Origin: Oscillatoria salina IIICB1
GTDB taxonomy: Bacteria > Cyanobacteriota > Cyanobacteriia > Cyanobacteriales > SIO1D9
DNA length: 64,000 nt
Reading direction: 5' to 3'
Assembly (NCBI RefSeq): GCF_020144665.1
Contig: NZ_JAAHBQ010000014.1
Location: 1 to 64,000 of the forward strand
Below, in pieces: positions 47,434 through 56,714 of the stretch (within the stretch, counting starts at the first letter, position 1; every line of letters starts with the position of its first letter). The notes beneath the pieces were generated by a model. It worked only from the letters and a program-made list of their open reading frames with translations, was not told the DNA's origin and did not search any database. The translations under genes were made by a program, and so were the position numbers.

Positions 47434-48096
47434 ATGTTCAAAAATTGGTTGCTCGACCAAGAGATATATAACTATGTACTCGCAGTATCGCTCCACGAAA
47501 ATGAAATTTTACGCCAACTGAGAGAGGAAACAGAACAACTGCAAGAATCAGCTATGCTGATTCCCCCAGAAGAAGGTCAATTTATTGCCTTTTTAATACA
47601 GCTTATTGGTGCGAAAAAAACCCTGGAAATAGGGGTTTTTACAGGTTACAGCACGCTCTGGACTGCCTTAGCCCTACCTCCAGACGGGCGCGCGATCGCC
47701 TGCGATCGCAACGCACAATGGACGGCGATCGCTCAACGTTACTGGAAACAAGCAGGTGTAAACCACAAAATTGATTTGCGCTTAGGAGAAGCTTTACAGA
47801 CACTGGACAACTTACTTGAAAACTCTCAGGCAGAAACTTTTGATTTTATTTTTATCGATGCCGACAAAGAAAACGATCTAGAATATTTTGAAAAAGCCTT
47901 GCAGTTGGCACGCCCAGGTGGATTAATTGCCATCGATAATGCACTTTGGTCTGGACTTGTCGTCGATTCCACAGTTCAAGATCCTGAAACAAGAGCAATT
48001 CGTACGCTCAACCAGAAACTATACAGCGACGAGCGCATTCAACTGAGTCTTTTACCCATCGCTGATGGATTAACCTTGGCACGCAAGAAGGAATGA
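47434..48096 (+). CDS. O-methyltransferase, caffeoyl-CoA-OMT family
   Basis: 220 residues, the full length of family 3 O-methyltransferases. The SAM site is LEIGVFTGYSTLWTALALP, and FDFIFIDADKENDLEYFEKA and GGLIAIDNALWSGLV supply the divalent-metal and catalytic Asp residues. These enzymes usually methylate catechol-type hydroxyls in a Mg-dependent way. A GGAGAG precedes the ATG. It is within the same strand run as the NRPS genes. Confidence 0.93.
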   Translation: MFKNWLLDQEIYNYVLAVSLHENEILRQLREETEQLQESAMLIPPEEGQFIAFLIQLIGAKKTLEIGVFTGYSTLWTALALPPDGRAIACDRNAQWTAIAQRYWKQAGVNHKIDLRLGEALQTLDNLLENSQAETFDFIFIDADKENDLEYFEKALQLARPGGLIAIDNALWSGLVVDSTVQDPETRAIRTLNQKLYSDERIQLSLLPIADGLTLARKKE

Positions 48097-48160
48097 GACT
48101 CTCCAGTTAACCCTAACGGAAAAGAGAACATTGAAAAATTTGGCAACTCAAAGGGAAAAT

Positions 48161-48871
48161 ATGCAAGCTCAGATAGGGTTTCGATCGCCAACCCCCCAAT
48201 CAATGTACAGCGAAGTCGCACAGCGCTACGATCTTCTACACTCGATCTTGACTTTTGGGTTAGCTCGACAATGGCACCACAAGGCAGCTAGACAACTGGA
48301 ACTTCCGCCAAAAGGACGCATTCTTGACCTTGCCACAGGTACGGCAAGCTTAGCATTAGCGATCGCTACAGTTGCACCCCAAGATTCGGTCATTATCGGC
48401 GGTGACATTAACGAGCAAATGCTCGCAGTTGCTCGCAAACGTCTGCAAAAGTCTCGTTCCCAAACTGCGATTGAACTGAAAAATTTCTCCGCAGAAGCTT
48501 TGCCTTTTCATGATTGTCTCTTTGATGCAGTGACCATGGCTTTTGCCCTTGACGACCTCAAAAATAGTCAAGTTTGCCTACAAGAAATTTTTCGCGTACT
48601 TAAACCCGATGGACAAATTTTAATCCTCGATCTTTCCCTTCCCGATGCCCCTTGGATGTTGAGTTTATACCGAATTTTTTTATGGTTTCTCCCGAGGATT
48701 TCTCACTTATTTTCTGAGGGTAACTCTAGTAATCTCTCAGAAGAGATTCTCGCCTATCAAGGACGATTAGCCAGGGAAGAACTAATCAAGAATACGGGCT
48801 TTACTCAATATCAAGCGCACAGTCTTTCTGGTGGGCTTGTCACCATCCATTTAGCCAGAAAACCAAAGTAA
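48161..48871 (+). CDS. UbiE/MenG-type methyltransferase
   Basis: About 236 residues. MYSEVAQRYDLLHSILTFGL at the start, LDLATGTASLALAI (motif I), GGDINEQMLAVARKRL, and a C-terminal IHLARKPK are typical of the UbiE/COQ5-like family (C-methylation of quinones, also many secondary-metabolite enzymes). I favour the ATG at 48161, which has AAGGGA just upstream; an in-frame TTG would add 10 residues. Its place among tailoring genes argues for action on the NRPS product rather than on quinones. Confidence 0.88.
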   Translation: MQAQIGFRSPTPQSMYSEVAQRYDLLHSILTFGLARQWHHKAARQLELPPKGRILDLATGTASLALAIATVAPQDSVIIGGDINEQMLAVARKRLQKSRSQTAIELKNFSAEALPFHDCLFDAVTMAFALDDLKNSQVCLQEIFRVLKPDGQILILDLSLPDAPWMLSLYRIFLWFLPRISHLFSEGNSSNLSEEILAYQGRLAREELIKNTGFTQYQAHSLSGGLVTIHLARKPK

Positions 48872-49010
48872 ATATGGTAGGTAACTAAACAATGTCAATT
48901 TCTTAGTAATGGATTTGCCCTGTAGCGATCGCCAAAAATCAAATACTACTCACCCCCATTACTTGACCACCAAACCAGAATTGCAAAAAGTCTATCTATC
49001 AGGTATGAAA

Positions 49011-50066
49011 ATGACTAACTCGGTTAAAAAAGACGAAAGTCCTCTAGAAATGAACGATCTGAATCTGCTACTTTTTGGTCACGCTGCCTTTCAGTATCTC
49101 TATGCTGGTTGTGAACTAGGAGTATTTCAATTACTCTCAAAACAACCTAATCTCTCCAAATCTGAAATTGGCAGTCTACTCAAGTTAGAACCCTATCCCA
49201 GCAAATGTTTACTCTTTGGCTTAACTGCCTTAAAACTTATTATTAAAACCGGAGAAACTTATCAAAATAGTTCAATAATTCAAAAGCTATTTGAAGATGA
49301 AACTTGGCAGGAATTCTTTGATATAGTTCTTTTCGAGGCTCGCATTGTTTATGTCGGACAATTAGATTTTGTCGAGTCCCTGCGCCAAAATAAAAACGTC
49401 GGACTTCGTCAATTCCCTGGCAAAGGTGCTGATTTTTATCATCGTTTAGCAGAAAACCCAGAAATAGAAAAAATCTTCTATCAATATATGAGTTCTTGGT
49501 CGAAACTAACCAATCCTTTATTGTTAGAAAAAGTAGACTTTTCTAAATTCAACAAAATCGTAGATGTCAGTGGCGGCGACGCAACCAATGCCATTGCTAT
49601 AGCTAATAAATATCCGCACCTCCAAATTTCTCTACTCGAAATTCCTGATAGTTGTCCTATTGCTCAAAAGAAAATCGATCGACATGGTTTAACTAATCAG
49701 ATTCACGTTCGCGGATGTGACATTTTTGTTGACGATTTTCCCCAAGAACAAGAGTGCTTTCTCTTTATTCACGTACTAGTGATTTGGACTTTAGCAGAAA
49801 ATACATTATTACTCCGTCGCGCTTACGAAGCACTCAAACCTGGGGGAAGCGCGATAATTTTCAATTCAATTTCCTCAGATCGCGAAGATGGACCCGTTAT
49901 GAGCGCTCTTGATTCAGCTTACTTTGTTTCTTTACCTGCGACAGGGGGAATGATTTATACTTGGAACGATCACGAACAGTGTCTTAGAGAAGCTGGATTT
50001 ACAAAAATAGAGCGAATTCCCTGTAATTTCTGGACTCCTCACGGAATCATTATTGCCACCAAATAG
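49011..50066 (+). CDS. methyltransferase, plant/ASMT-type (Methyltransf_2) fold
   Basis: About 351 residues from the ATG at 49011, which has AGG at proper spacing; an upstream ATG at 48909 would add 34 non-conserved residues. An N-terminal dimerisation winged helix (FQYLYAGCELGVFQLLSKQP...) is followed by the SAM site IVDVSGGDATNAIAIANKYP and LLEIPDS. The catalytic His of O-methyltransferases in this family (HxLHDW) is missing: the sequence reads HVLVIWTLAE. It may therefore methylate N or C, or use another base. It sits in the tailoring block before the MbtH gene. Confidence 0.88.
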   Translation: MTNSVKKDESPLEMNDLNLLLFGHAAFQYLYAGCELGVFQLLSKQPNLSKSEIGSLLKLEPYPSKCLLFGLTALKLIIKTGETYQNSSIIQKLFEDETWQEFFDIVLFEARIVYVGQLDFVESLRQNKNVGLRQFPGKGADFYHRLAENPEIEKIFYQYMSSWSKLTNPLLLEKVDFSKFNKIVDVSGGDATNAIAIANKYPHLQISLLEIPDSCPIAQKKIDRHGLTNQIHVRGCDIFVDDFPQEQECFLFIHVLVIWTLAENTLLLRRAYEALKPGGSAIIFNSISSDREDGPVMSALDSAYFVSLPATGGMIYTWNDHEQCLREAGFTKIERIPCNFWTPHGIIIATK

Positions 50067-50108
50067 GAAACAACATTCTCTTTCAGTAAATTTTATGGAG
50101 TAGTAAAA

Positions 50109-50327
50109 ATGAGTACATACGAACAAGAGAACGCAACAATTTATAAAGTTGTCGTCAATCACGAAGAACAATATTCTATCTGGCCCGTAGACCGTGAAAA
50201 TCCTCTAGGTTGGAAAGATGCTGGGAAAAGTGGGAAGAAGGAGGAATGTTTATCCTACATAAAAGAAGTATGGGTTGATATGAGACCCCTTAGCCTACGT
50301 CAAAAAATGGCAGATATGGAAAATTAG
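50109..50327 (+). CDS. MbtH-like protein
   Basis: 72 residues. The family pattern is fully present: [20 protein letters not shown], the Trp in [27 protein letters not shown]. MbtH proteins bind NRPS adenylation domains and help their folding and activity, so it should serve the A domains of the two NRPS proteins. GGAG lies nine bases before the ATG. Confidence 0.95.
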   Translation: MSTYEQENATIYKVVVNHEEQYSIWPVDRENPLGWKDAGKSGKKEECLSYIKEVWVDMRPLSLRQKMADMEN

Positions 50328-50443
50328 GTCTGCTCGCAAAAATTAACTTAAATATTGTTAATTGCGACCTATCTTTTACCTCATTGTTCCCACAGAGAAG
50401 CACTCGTGAAAATAAACCGACAGCAAACAAAAAAAGAATAACT

Positions 50444-51943
50444 ATGGATACTTATCAAAGTTTTCAACAGAACCCATCAGATTCTGTCGAGAAATTACTC
50501 GAAGAAAGCGAGACATTCCAGTGGACGAAACAATGGTATCCGTTAGCTGTTGTAGCATTTTTAGATCCAACCCGTCCCCACAGTATCCAATTACTAGGTA
50601 AGGAACTTGTCTTCTGGCGTGATGGAGGAAGTCAATGGCGTTGCTTTGACAATTTCTGTCCTCATCGGGGAGTCCCTTTTTCTGAAGGTCGTATCGAGTC
50701 TGATGGTACTTTATTATGTGCTTATCATGGCTGGCGCTTTAACGGAGAAGGAAAATGTGTCAGTATACCCCAGTCTCTCGATAAGTTAACTGAAGCCAAA
50801 CATTGCTCGAATCCGAAGTCTTGTGCTATAGCTTATCCAACCCAGGAATGTCAAGGTTTGCTCTGGGTATGGGCAGAATCTGGCGAACAAGCTTTGTTGG
50901 AAAGTCAGTTAAGGAAACCCCGAATTATTCCAGAGCTAGAAGAATACTCAGATAGAATCCAGAGTTTAACTCCTTACGTGCGAGATTTTCCCTATGGATG
51001 GGATTTCTTTATGGAAAATCTCTCAGATCCCGCTCACGGACCAATTTCTCACCATAACATTGTCGGAAATCGGTATAAAGATGCCAAGTATTTCGACATG
51101 GTTCCAGTTAAAAAAATCTCGACACAGGAAGGTTTTTCCTTTGAAATTACTCCATCTATCTATTCAAAAGTTAAGCGATTTTTTCATGATTTTCAGCCTC
51201 CCTGCTGTTTAAAAATCACCTACACCTATGAGGACGATAGCCGCTTAATTTTGGCATTCTATGCCAGTCCCACTCGTCCGGGCTGGTGTCGTCATATTGG
51301 ATGTCAGATCTTGGTTAAAAATGAGCAAAAGAAACAACCGAGAAGTTTGTTTTTGTTTGGTTTTCCCTTACCAGCTTGGTTCAGTCACATCATGTCCTCG
51401 CTTTTTGCTCAACAAGATTTAGTATTTCTTCATTATCAAGAGAAATTTTTAACTAAATGGGAGAAAAGTCAATGGCTGGAAGAACTCTATCTGCCCAATC
51501 CTCAAGATAAAATGGTTGTTACCTTCCGGAAGTGGTTAGAGTATAGAGCTGGAGGTGAGATTCCTTGGGCTTCAGGATGCAACCCGGAACTCCCACCACC
51601 AGAGCGGGATAAGCAGAAGCTTTTCGATCTCTGGACAACTCATACACAACACTGCCTTGTTTGCCAAAATGCTTTAAAAAATATCAATCGCTTGACTGTG
51701 TTAGTTTATCTTGCTTCTATTGTTTGTTTGTGCTTGGGTATACTTGTGGATGCTCGTTCTGTAGCGGTTCAAATACTTGCAGGACAAATGAGAACCTTTT
51801 CCTCAGCTTTAGTTGTTCCTCCTAGTGGCTTATTTTGGTGGGCTGTTGGCAGTGCAATCTTTTTTGCTTTAGTGGGGTATATGTTAAAAAAATTCAGCCG
51901 CTTTTTCTATGTTTATGAGTTTGAGCATTCTCAGAATGATTGA
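50444..51943 (+). CDS. Rieske 2Fe-2S oxygenase with C-terminal membrane helices (PaO-like)
   Basis: About 499 residues from the ATG at 50444 (MDTYQSFQQ); an in-frame TTG at 50384 would add 20. The Rieske cluster is in CPHRGVPFSEG and CAYHGWRF. The mononuclear iron site is DFFMENLSDPAHGPISHHN (Asn, Asp and two His). The C-terminus has two membrane helices (LTVLVYLASIVCLCLGIL and LFWWAVGSAIFFALVGYML), as in the pheophorbide-a-oxygenase/Tic55/choline-monooxygenase-like membrane group. It probably oxidises the membrane-associated lipopeptide. The ferredoxin and reductase must come from elsewhere. Confidence 0.9.
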   Translation: MDTYQSFQQNPSDSVEKLLEESETFQWTKQWYPLAVVAFLDPTRPHSIQLLGKELVFWRDGGSQWRCFDNFCPHRGVPFSEGRIESDGTLLCAYHGWRFNGEGKCVSIPQSLDKLTEAKHCSNPKSCAIAYPTQECQGLLWVWAESGEQALLESQLRKPRIIPELEEYSDRIQSLTPYVRDFPYGWDFFMENLSDPAHGPISHHNIVGNRYKDAKYFDMVPVKKISTQEGFSFEITPSIYSKVKRFFHDFQPPCCLKITYTYEDDSRLILAFYASPTRPGWCRHIGCQILVKNEQKKQPRSLFLFGFPLPAWFSHIMSSLFAQQDLVFLHYQEKFLTKWEKSQWLEELYLPNPQDKMVVTFRKWLEYRAGGEIPWASGCNPELPPPERDKQKLFDLWTTHTQHCLVCQNALKNINRLTVLVYLASIVCLCLGILVDARSVAVQILAGQMRTFSSALVVPPSGLFWWAVGSAIFFALVGYMLKKFSRFFYVYEFEHSQND

Positions 51944-51991
51944 GATGCGATTGGCTGGTTAGATATTAGCAAATAAGAGGGGAAAGTGAGG

Positions 51992-52789
51992 ATGAAGCGA
52001 GTCCACTTGTTTGAGTTTGTAGATCAACGATGGTTTCCGAAAACGGTCCGCGAACTGAACACTGACTATTTACAATTTCTCTGGAAGATGTATCGGGTTT
52101 ATGAGCCTGTTGTTCCCTATATTACCAAAGTTATGAGACATATGAAGACAAGAGAAGTTCTTGATTTGTGTTCTGGATCTTCAGGCCCTTGGACTCAACT
52201 TCTTCCTATTTTTGCAGAGCAAAATTATCCTGTTTCAGTAACGCTGACAGATAAGTATCCTAATATCCCAGCGTTTGAGAAAATATCGGCACAAACTACT
52301 GGACAAATAAAGTACATTGCGGATGAAGTCGATGCTACCGCAATTCCTGTTGAGTTGCAGGGAGTACGAACAATTTTTGCGAGTTATCATCATCTGCCGC
52401 CGAAACAAGCTAGGTTGGTTTTACAAAATGCGGTGAAAAATCAAACAGCAATTTGTATTTTTGAATCGACAGAAAGGCGCTGGGAAAATTTGGTACTTAA
52501 TACACTTTTTAGTCCTTTGACAGTGTTATTTCTGACGCCATTTATTAAACCTTTTAATTGGAGTCGATTTTTTTGGGCTTATATGACTCCAGTAGTGGTA
52601 TTATCTTTTGTTTGGGATGGTTTTGTGTCTAATATGAGAACCTATTCGGAACAGGATTTAAAAGAGATGGTAAGTGCGATCGCCAGTGAGGGATATCATT
52701 GGGACATTGGCAAAATTTATCCTCCTCACTTGAAATCTTTACCGATCGCCTATCTGATTGGATACCCCGAACAACCGAATGCAGCATAG
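51992..52789 (+). CDS. class I SAM methyltransferase-like protein with hydrophobic segment
   Basis: About 265 residues. The SAM motif is VLDLCSGSSGPWTQLLP (about residue 57), with TLTDKYPNIPAFEK as the acidic loop and IFASYHHLPPKQARLVL downstream. A hydrophobic stretch (LFSPLTVLFLTPFI and FFWAYMTPVVVLSFVW, about 170-205) could associate with the membrane. Start at the ATG at 51992 with GTGAGG directly upstream. It is the fifth methyltransferase-type gene of the cluster. The acceptor is unknown. Confidence 0.8.
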   Translation: MKRVHLFEFVDQRWFPKTVRELNTDYLQFLWKMYRVYEPVVPYITKVMRHMKTREVLDLCSGSSGPWTQLLPIFAEQNYPVSVTLTDKYPNIPAFEKISAQTTGQIKYIADEVDATAIPVELQGVRTIFASYHHLPPKQARLVLQNAVKNQTAICIFESTERRWENLVLNTLFSPLTVLFLTPFIKPFNWSRFFWAYMTPVVVLSFVWDGFVSNMRTYSEQDLKEMVSAIASEGYHWDIGKIYPPHLKSLPIAYLIGYPEQPNAA

Positions 52790-52819
52790 CCGACTTGAGT
52801 AGTATGGGGAGAAATTAAG

Positions 52820-54160
52820 ATGAAATTCCCAGAAGGACCGCGATCGCCAGAGTTAATCCAGACAATCGAGTTAATTACTAATTCTCTAAATTATTTGGAG
52901 CGGTGTAATCAACGCTATGGTGACATTTTCACGATCCGCTTTCTGAGCTATCCTCCGTCTGTGATTGTGAGCAATCCCCAGGCGATCGAAGAAATTTTCA
53001 CCGCCGATCCCAAAATATTTAACTTAGAACAAGGTAATAAGATTTTACCTCCAGCGTTACTGGGAGCGAACTCAGTTATCTTTATGGATGGCGATCGCCA
53101 TGAGGAGCGACGACGGTTGTTATCTCCTCCGTTTCGCGGGGAGCGAATGCGGGTTTATGGTCAACTGATTTTTGATATTACTCAGCAAATTATTAGCCAA
53201 TGGACAATAGGTAAACCATTCCAAGTTCGGTCTGCGATGCAACAAATTTCGATGCAGACGATCCTGCGTGCTGTCTTTGGCTTAAATGAGGGAAACCGCC
53301 TGCAACAACTTGAAAATTTACTAACTTCAATGATGAATATATTTAGTTCTCCTTGGCGATCTAGCTTTTTATTTATCGAAGCATTACAGCGAGATTTGGG
53401 ACCCTGGAGTTTGTGGGGAAACTTTCTGCGCACCCGCAAGCAAGCTGACGAACTCATTTATGAAGAAATTCACCAGCGACGAAACGATCCGAATTTGTCT
53501 GGTGAAGATGTCCTCAGCTTGGCGATCGCCGCTCGTGATTCACAAGGTCAATCAATGACCCCTATAGAATTACGGGACGAGTTGATGACTTTATTAGTAG
53601 CAGGTCACGATAATGTTGCCTCAAGTTTAGCCTGGGCTTTGTACTGGATTCATCGTCTACCGGAAGTCCGCAAAAAGCTACTCACAGAAATAGAAACTCT
53701 TGGTTCTCATCCCGAACCCCTGGAAGTTACTCAACTTCCCTATTTAGAAGCAGTTTGTCAGGAAACGTTACGAATATGCCCGCCTGTTTTGTTTACTTTT
53801 CCCAGAATTTTACAAGCACCATTTCCAATCATGGGCTACGATTTAGAACCAGGAACTTTGATCTCGCCTTGTATTTACTTAACTCATCAACGACCAGACT
53901 TATATCCTGAGCCTAAATCTTTTCAACCCGAACGTTTCTTGGCAAAGAAATTTTCTCCTTTTGAATTTTTTCCTTTTGGGGGTGGTAATCGTCGCTGTCT
54001 TGGCGTGGCTTTTGCCCAATTTGAAATGAAGTTGATTCTGGCAAAAATTTTATCTCATCTGCAACTCACCTCAACAAATCTTGATTCAATTAAGCCTCAA
54101 CTTCGAGGCGGTACTCTTGCTCCTTCAGAAAATTTTTACTTAATTCCTACCTTAAAATAA
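52820..54160 (+). CDS. cytochrome P450 (CYP110-like)
   Basis: 446 residues. The heme-binding loop FPFGGGNRRCLGVAFAQFE (Cys about residue 393) and the K-helix ETLR are intact. The I-helix reads AGHDNVASSLAW where the family usually has AG.(D/E)TT, so the oxygen-activating Thr is replaced by Asn, although Ser residues follow. The overall style, including ALYWIHRLPEV, resembles cyanobacterial CYP110-type fatty-acid or terpenoid hydroxylases. It may hydroxylate the acyl chain or peptide. Its stop overlaps the start of the M28 gene (TAATG). Confidence 0.93.
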   Translation: MKFPEGPRSPELIQTIELITNSLNYLERCNQRYGDIFTIRFLSYPPSVIVSNPQAIEEIFTADPKIFNLEQGNKILPPALLGANSVIFMDGDRHEERRRLLSPPFRGERMRVYGQLIFDITQQIISQWTIGKPFQVRSAMQQISMQTILRAVFGLNEGNRLQQLENLLTSMMNIFSSPWRSSFLFIEALQRDLGPWSLWGNFLRTRKQADELIYEEIHQRRNDPNLSGEDVLSLAIAARDSQGQSMTPIELRDELMTLLVAGHDNVASSLAWALYWIHRLPEVRKKLLTEIETLGSHPEPLEVTQLPYLEAVCQETLRICPPVLFTFPRILQAPFPIMGYDLEPGTLISPCIYLTHQRPDLYPEPKSFQPERFLAKKFSPFEFFPFGGGNRRCLGVAFAQFEMKLILAKILSHLQLTSTNLDSIKPQLRGGTLAPSENFYLIPTLK

Positions 54161-56529
54161 TGAGTAAGAAAATCCTTCTAAGTTGGTTGTTGATTATCTT
54201 TTTAGCTTTTTTTTCCGTCTTTCAAACTCAACCGCCCGCAGTACAACCATTAGATGCTCCTCTCACCGAATTTTCTGCAAGTCGAGCCTTGAAACACTTG
54301 GAAGTCATTGCCGAAAAACCTCATCCTATTGGTTCAGCAGCAAACCAAAAAGTTCGAGACTATCTTGTCCGAGAGTTAACTCATTTAGGACTTAACCCTC
54401 AAATTCAAACAACCACTGCTATTAACTCAATGTGGGACGAGATTATTCTCGCAGGAACTGTCAATAATATTATTGCTAAGTTAGAAGGAACAGAGAATAC
54501 CGAGAATGCTATCTTACTAGCAGCTCATTATGACTCCGAGCCAAACAGTCTTGGAGCTAGTGACGATGGCGCCGCAGTAGCAGCAATCTTAGAAACAATC
54601 AGAGCTTTAAAAGCAAGTTTACCTCTCAAAAATGATGTAATTGTTCTCTTTACAGATGGCGAAGAAGTTGGACTGCTAGGAGCAAAAGCTTTTGTCGAGC
54701 GACACCCCTGGGCTAAATATATCAAACTAGCAGTAAATTTTGAAGCTCGCGGTACTAGTGGAGCCAGTTTCATGTTTGAAACCAGTAAAAATAATGATTG
54801 GTTGATTCAAGAATTTGCTAAATTAACTACTCATCCGTTTATCAATTCTTTTGCTTCTAGTTTAGCAAATCTCTTACCTAATGAAACCGATATGACCATC
54901 TTTAAAAAGGTGGGATTAGCTGGCTTAAATTTTGCTTATATCAATGATAGTTTTAACTATCATAGTGCCTTAGATAATCTTGACAATCTCGATCGACGGA
55001 GTCTTCAGCATCATGGTAATTATGCCTTAGCGATCGCGCGTCATTTTGGCAACCTGAATTTAGAAACTCAGTCAAAAGTTAATGCTATTTACTTCGATCT
55101 CTTTGGTTTAACTTTGATTCATTACTCTGAAGCCTGGGTTATCCCTTTAGCAATTTTAGTCATTTTATTATTTATTCTAGTTGTAATCTTAGGTTTTAGA
55201 CAAGGACAGTTAACCTTCTCTGGCATTACTTGGGGCTTTTTAGCTTGGTTATTCAGCATGATTTGCGCTGAAATTGCGATCCTCTTAACCTGGTGGGGAA
55301 TATGTAAAATCCATGATGCTTATAACTGGTCATCTTTCTACGACTACAGTTTTTATTATTACCTCAATACCTACAATAGCAATTTTTATATTAGTAGTTT
55401 TGTAGCCCTTACTCTTGGCATTAGTTCAGGCATTTACATTTGGCTATCTCAAAAACTAAATGGGGATAATTTGGCAATAGGGGCAACGCTCTGGTGGTTG
55501 ATACTCGCGATTTTAAGTAGTTGGTATTTACCAGGTACGAGTTATCTATTTACCTTGCCCTTATTATTTCGACTTATTGGCTTTATATTTACTTTTAAAT
55601 CCCCGCCCAAAGAGCTGATTTCTTGGCAACACTTAATTATCATTTCTTTCTGTACTATTCCCGGAATCGTACTTTTAATTCCGACAATATATTTGGCATT
55701 TATTGCTTTAACGGTCAACTTTGCTGCCTTAGTTATAATTCTCTTAATGCTCCTCTTAGGATTATTGATTCCCCATTTTTATTTACTCGATACACCCCCA
55801 AAATGGATTTTACCTACAAGCTCATTGTTAGTCAGTATAATTCTTATCATTATCGGGCTTGTCAAAGCAGATTTTAACGCGAATCATCCTTTAGCAAATA
55901 GTATATTTTATGAATTAAATGCCGATACAAACCAAGCAGCTTGGGTAAGTTTTAATGCACCTACAGACAAGTGGACATCTCAGTTTTTTGTCGAAGATGT
56001 TAAACGAGGTAATCTAATTGAACAATTCGATATCGCTGAATATATACTCGTAAATTCAGAATATTATCCCCCTAATGAAAGGTATATTTTTAAAGTTAAG
56101 GCTCCTCTTGTCTCTTTAAATCCTCCAACTATTGAGATAGTTAACGAGCGAGTAAATAATGAAACTAGAACTTTAGATTTTCATATTAGTTCATCTCAGA
56201 AAACTAGAGTTATGAATATTTATCTAAATTCTCCCACAACAGTTTTAGTTTCTCAAATTAATGGACAAATAATTACCGATCCTAATTCCTTGATGTCTAA
56301 CGAGCTAAAAAATCAGTGGAGATTACAATATCAGGCTTTTCCTGATGAGGGAATTGACTTAACTTTAGTAATTAATTCAGGTCAACCTATATCTATTAAG
56401 CTAGTAGAAGAAATGGATGGATTTCCTCAAATTTTAGAGACTTCTCTCGAACCCAGAACTAACGCAATGATGCAAATGCCCTTTGCAATTAGCGATCTAA
56501 CTTTGTTAAGTAAATCTTTTAAGTTTTAA
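54160..56529 (+). CDS. membrane-anchored M28 metallopeptidase
   Basis: 789 residues. An N-terminal signal anchor (about 4-20) is followed by the zinc aminopeptidase domain (about 35-310): AAHYDSEPNSLGASDDGAAV (His, Asp), LFTDGEEVGLLGAKAF (Glu-Glu), VNFEARG and FNYHSALDN (final His). Residues about 320-610 contain eight or so membrane helices, and a ~180-residue soluble C-terminal domain follows. This layout resembles the ERMP1/Fxna-like M28 group. The active site should face the periplasm. It overlaps the P450 by 1 bp and ends the cluster. It could trim or inactivate the acyl-peptide outside the cytoplasm (inference), or serve as a maturation peptidase. Confidence 0.9.
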   Translation: MSKKILLSWLLIIFLAFFSVFQTQPPAVQPLDAPLTEFSASRALKHLEVIAEKPHPIGSAANQKVRDYLVRELTHLGLNPQIQTTTAINSMWDEIILAGTVNNIIAKLEGTENTENAILLAAHYDSEPNSLGASDDGAAVAAILETIRALKASLPLKNDVIVLFTDGEEVGLLGAKAFVERHPWAKYIKLAVNFEARGTSGASFMFETSKNNDWLIQEFAKLTTHPFINSFASSLANLLPNETDMTIFKKVGLAGLNFAYINDSFNYHSALDNLDNLDRRSLQHHGNYALAIARHFGNLNLETQSKVNAIYFDLFGLTLIHYSEAWVIPLAILVILLFILVVILGFRQGQLTFSGITWGFLAWLFSMICAEIAILLTWWGICKIHDAYNWSSFYDYSFYYYLNTYNSNFYISSFVALTLGISSGIYIWLSQKLNGDNLAIGATLWWLILAILSSWYLPGTSYLFTLPLLFRLIGFIFTFKSPPKELISWQHLIIISFCTIPGIVLLIPTIYLAFIALTVNFAALVIILLMLLLGLLIPHFYLLDTPPKWILPTSSLLVSIILIIIGLVKADFNANHPLANSIFYELNADTNQAAWVSFNAPTDKWTSQFFVEDVKRGNLIEQFDIAEYILVNSEYYPPNERYIFKVKAPLVSLNPPTIEIVNERVNNETRTLDFHISSSQKTRVMNIYLNSPTTVLVSQINGQIITDPNSLMSNELKNQWRLQYQAFPDEGIDLTLVINSGQPISIKLVEEMDGFPQILETSLEPRTNAMMQMPFAISDLTLLSKSFKF

Positions 56530-56714
56530 GCCTTATCTAACCTTCACTTCGTCCCTCAAACAAAAAGTTATTCTCCCGAGCATGATTGTTGTATACTAAA
56601 GATCGTCACTCGCACCCAAATCTGTTTGTTACTTCGTAAGCGATCGTCAGGAAAAACTCGCTTAATTTAGCTATAATTGAGTAAGTTCAGTCCCGGTTAT
56701 CTCTAAAAAAATCT

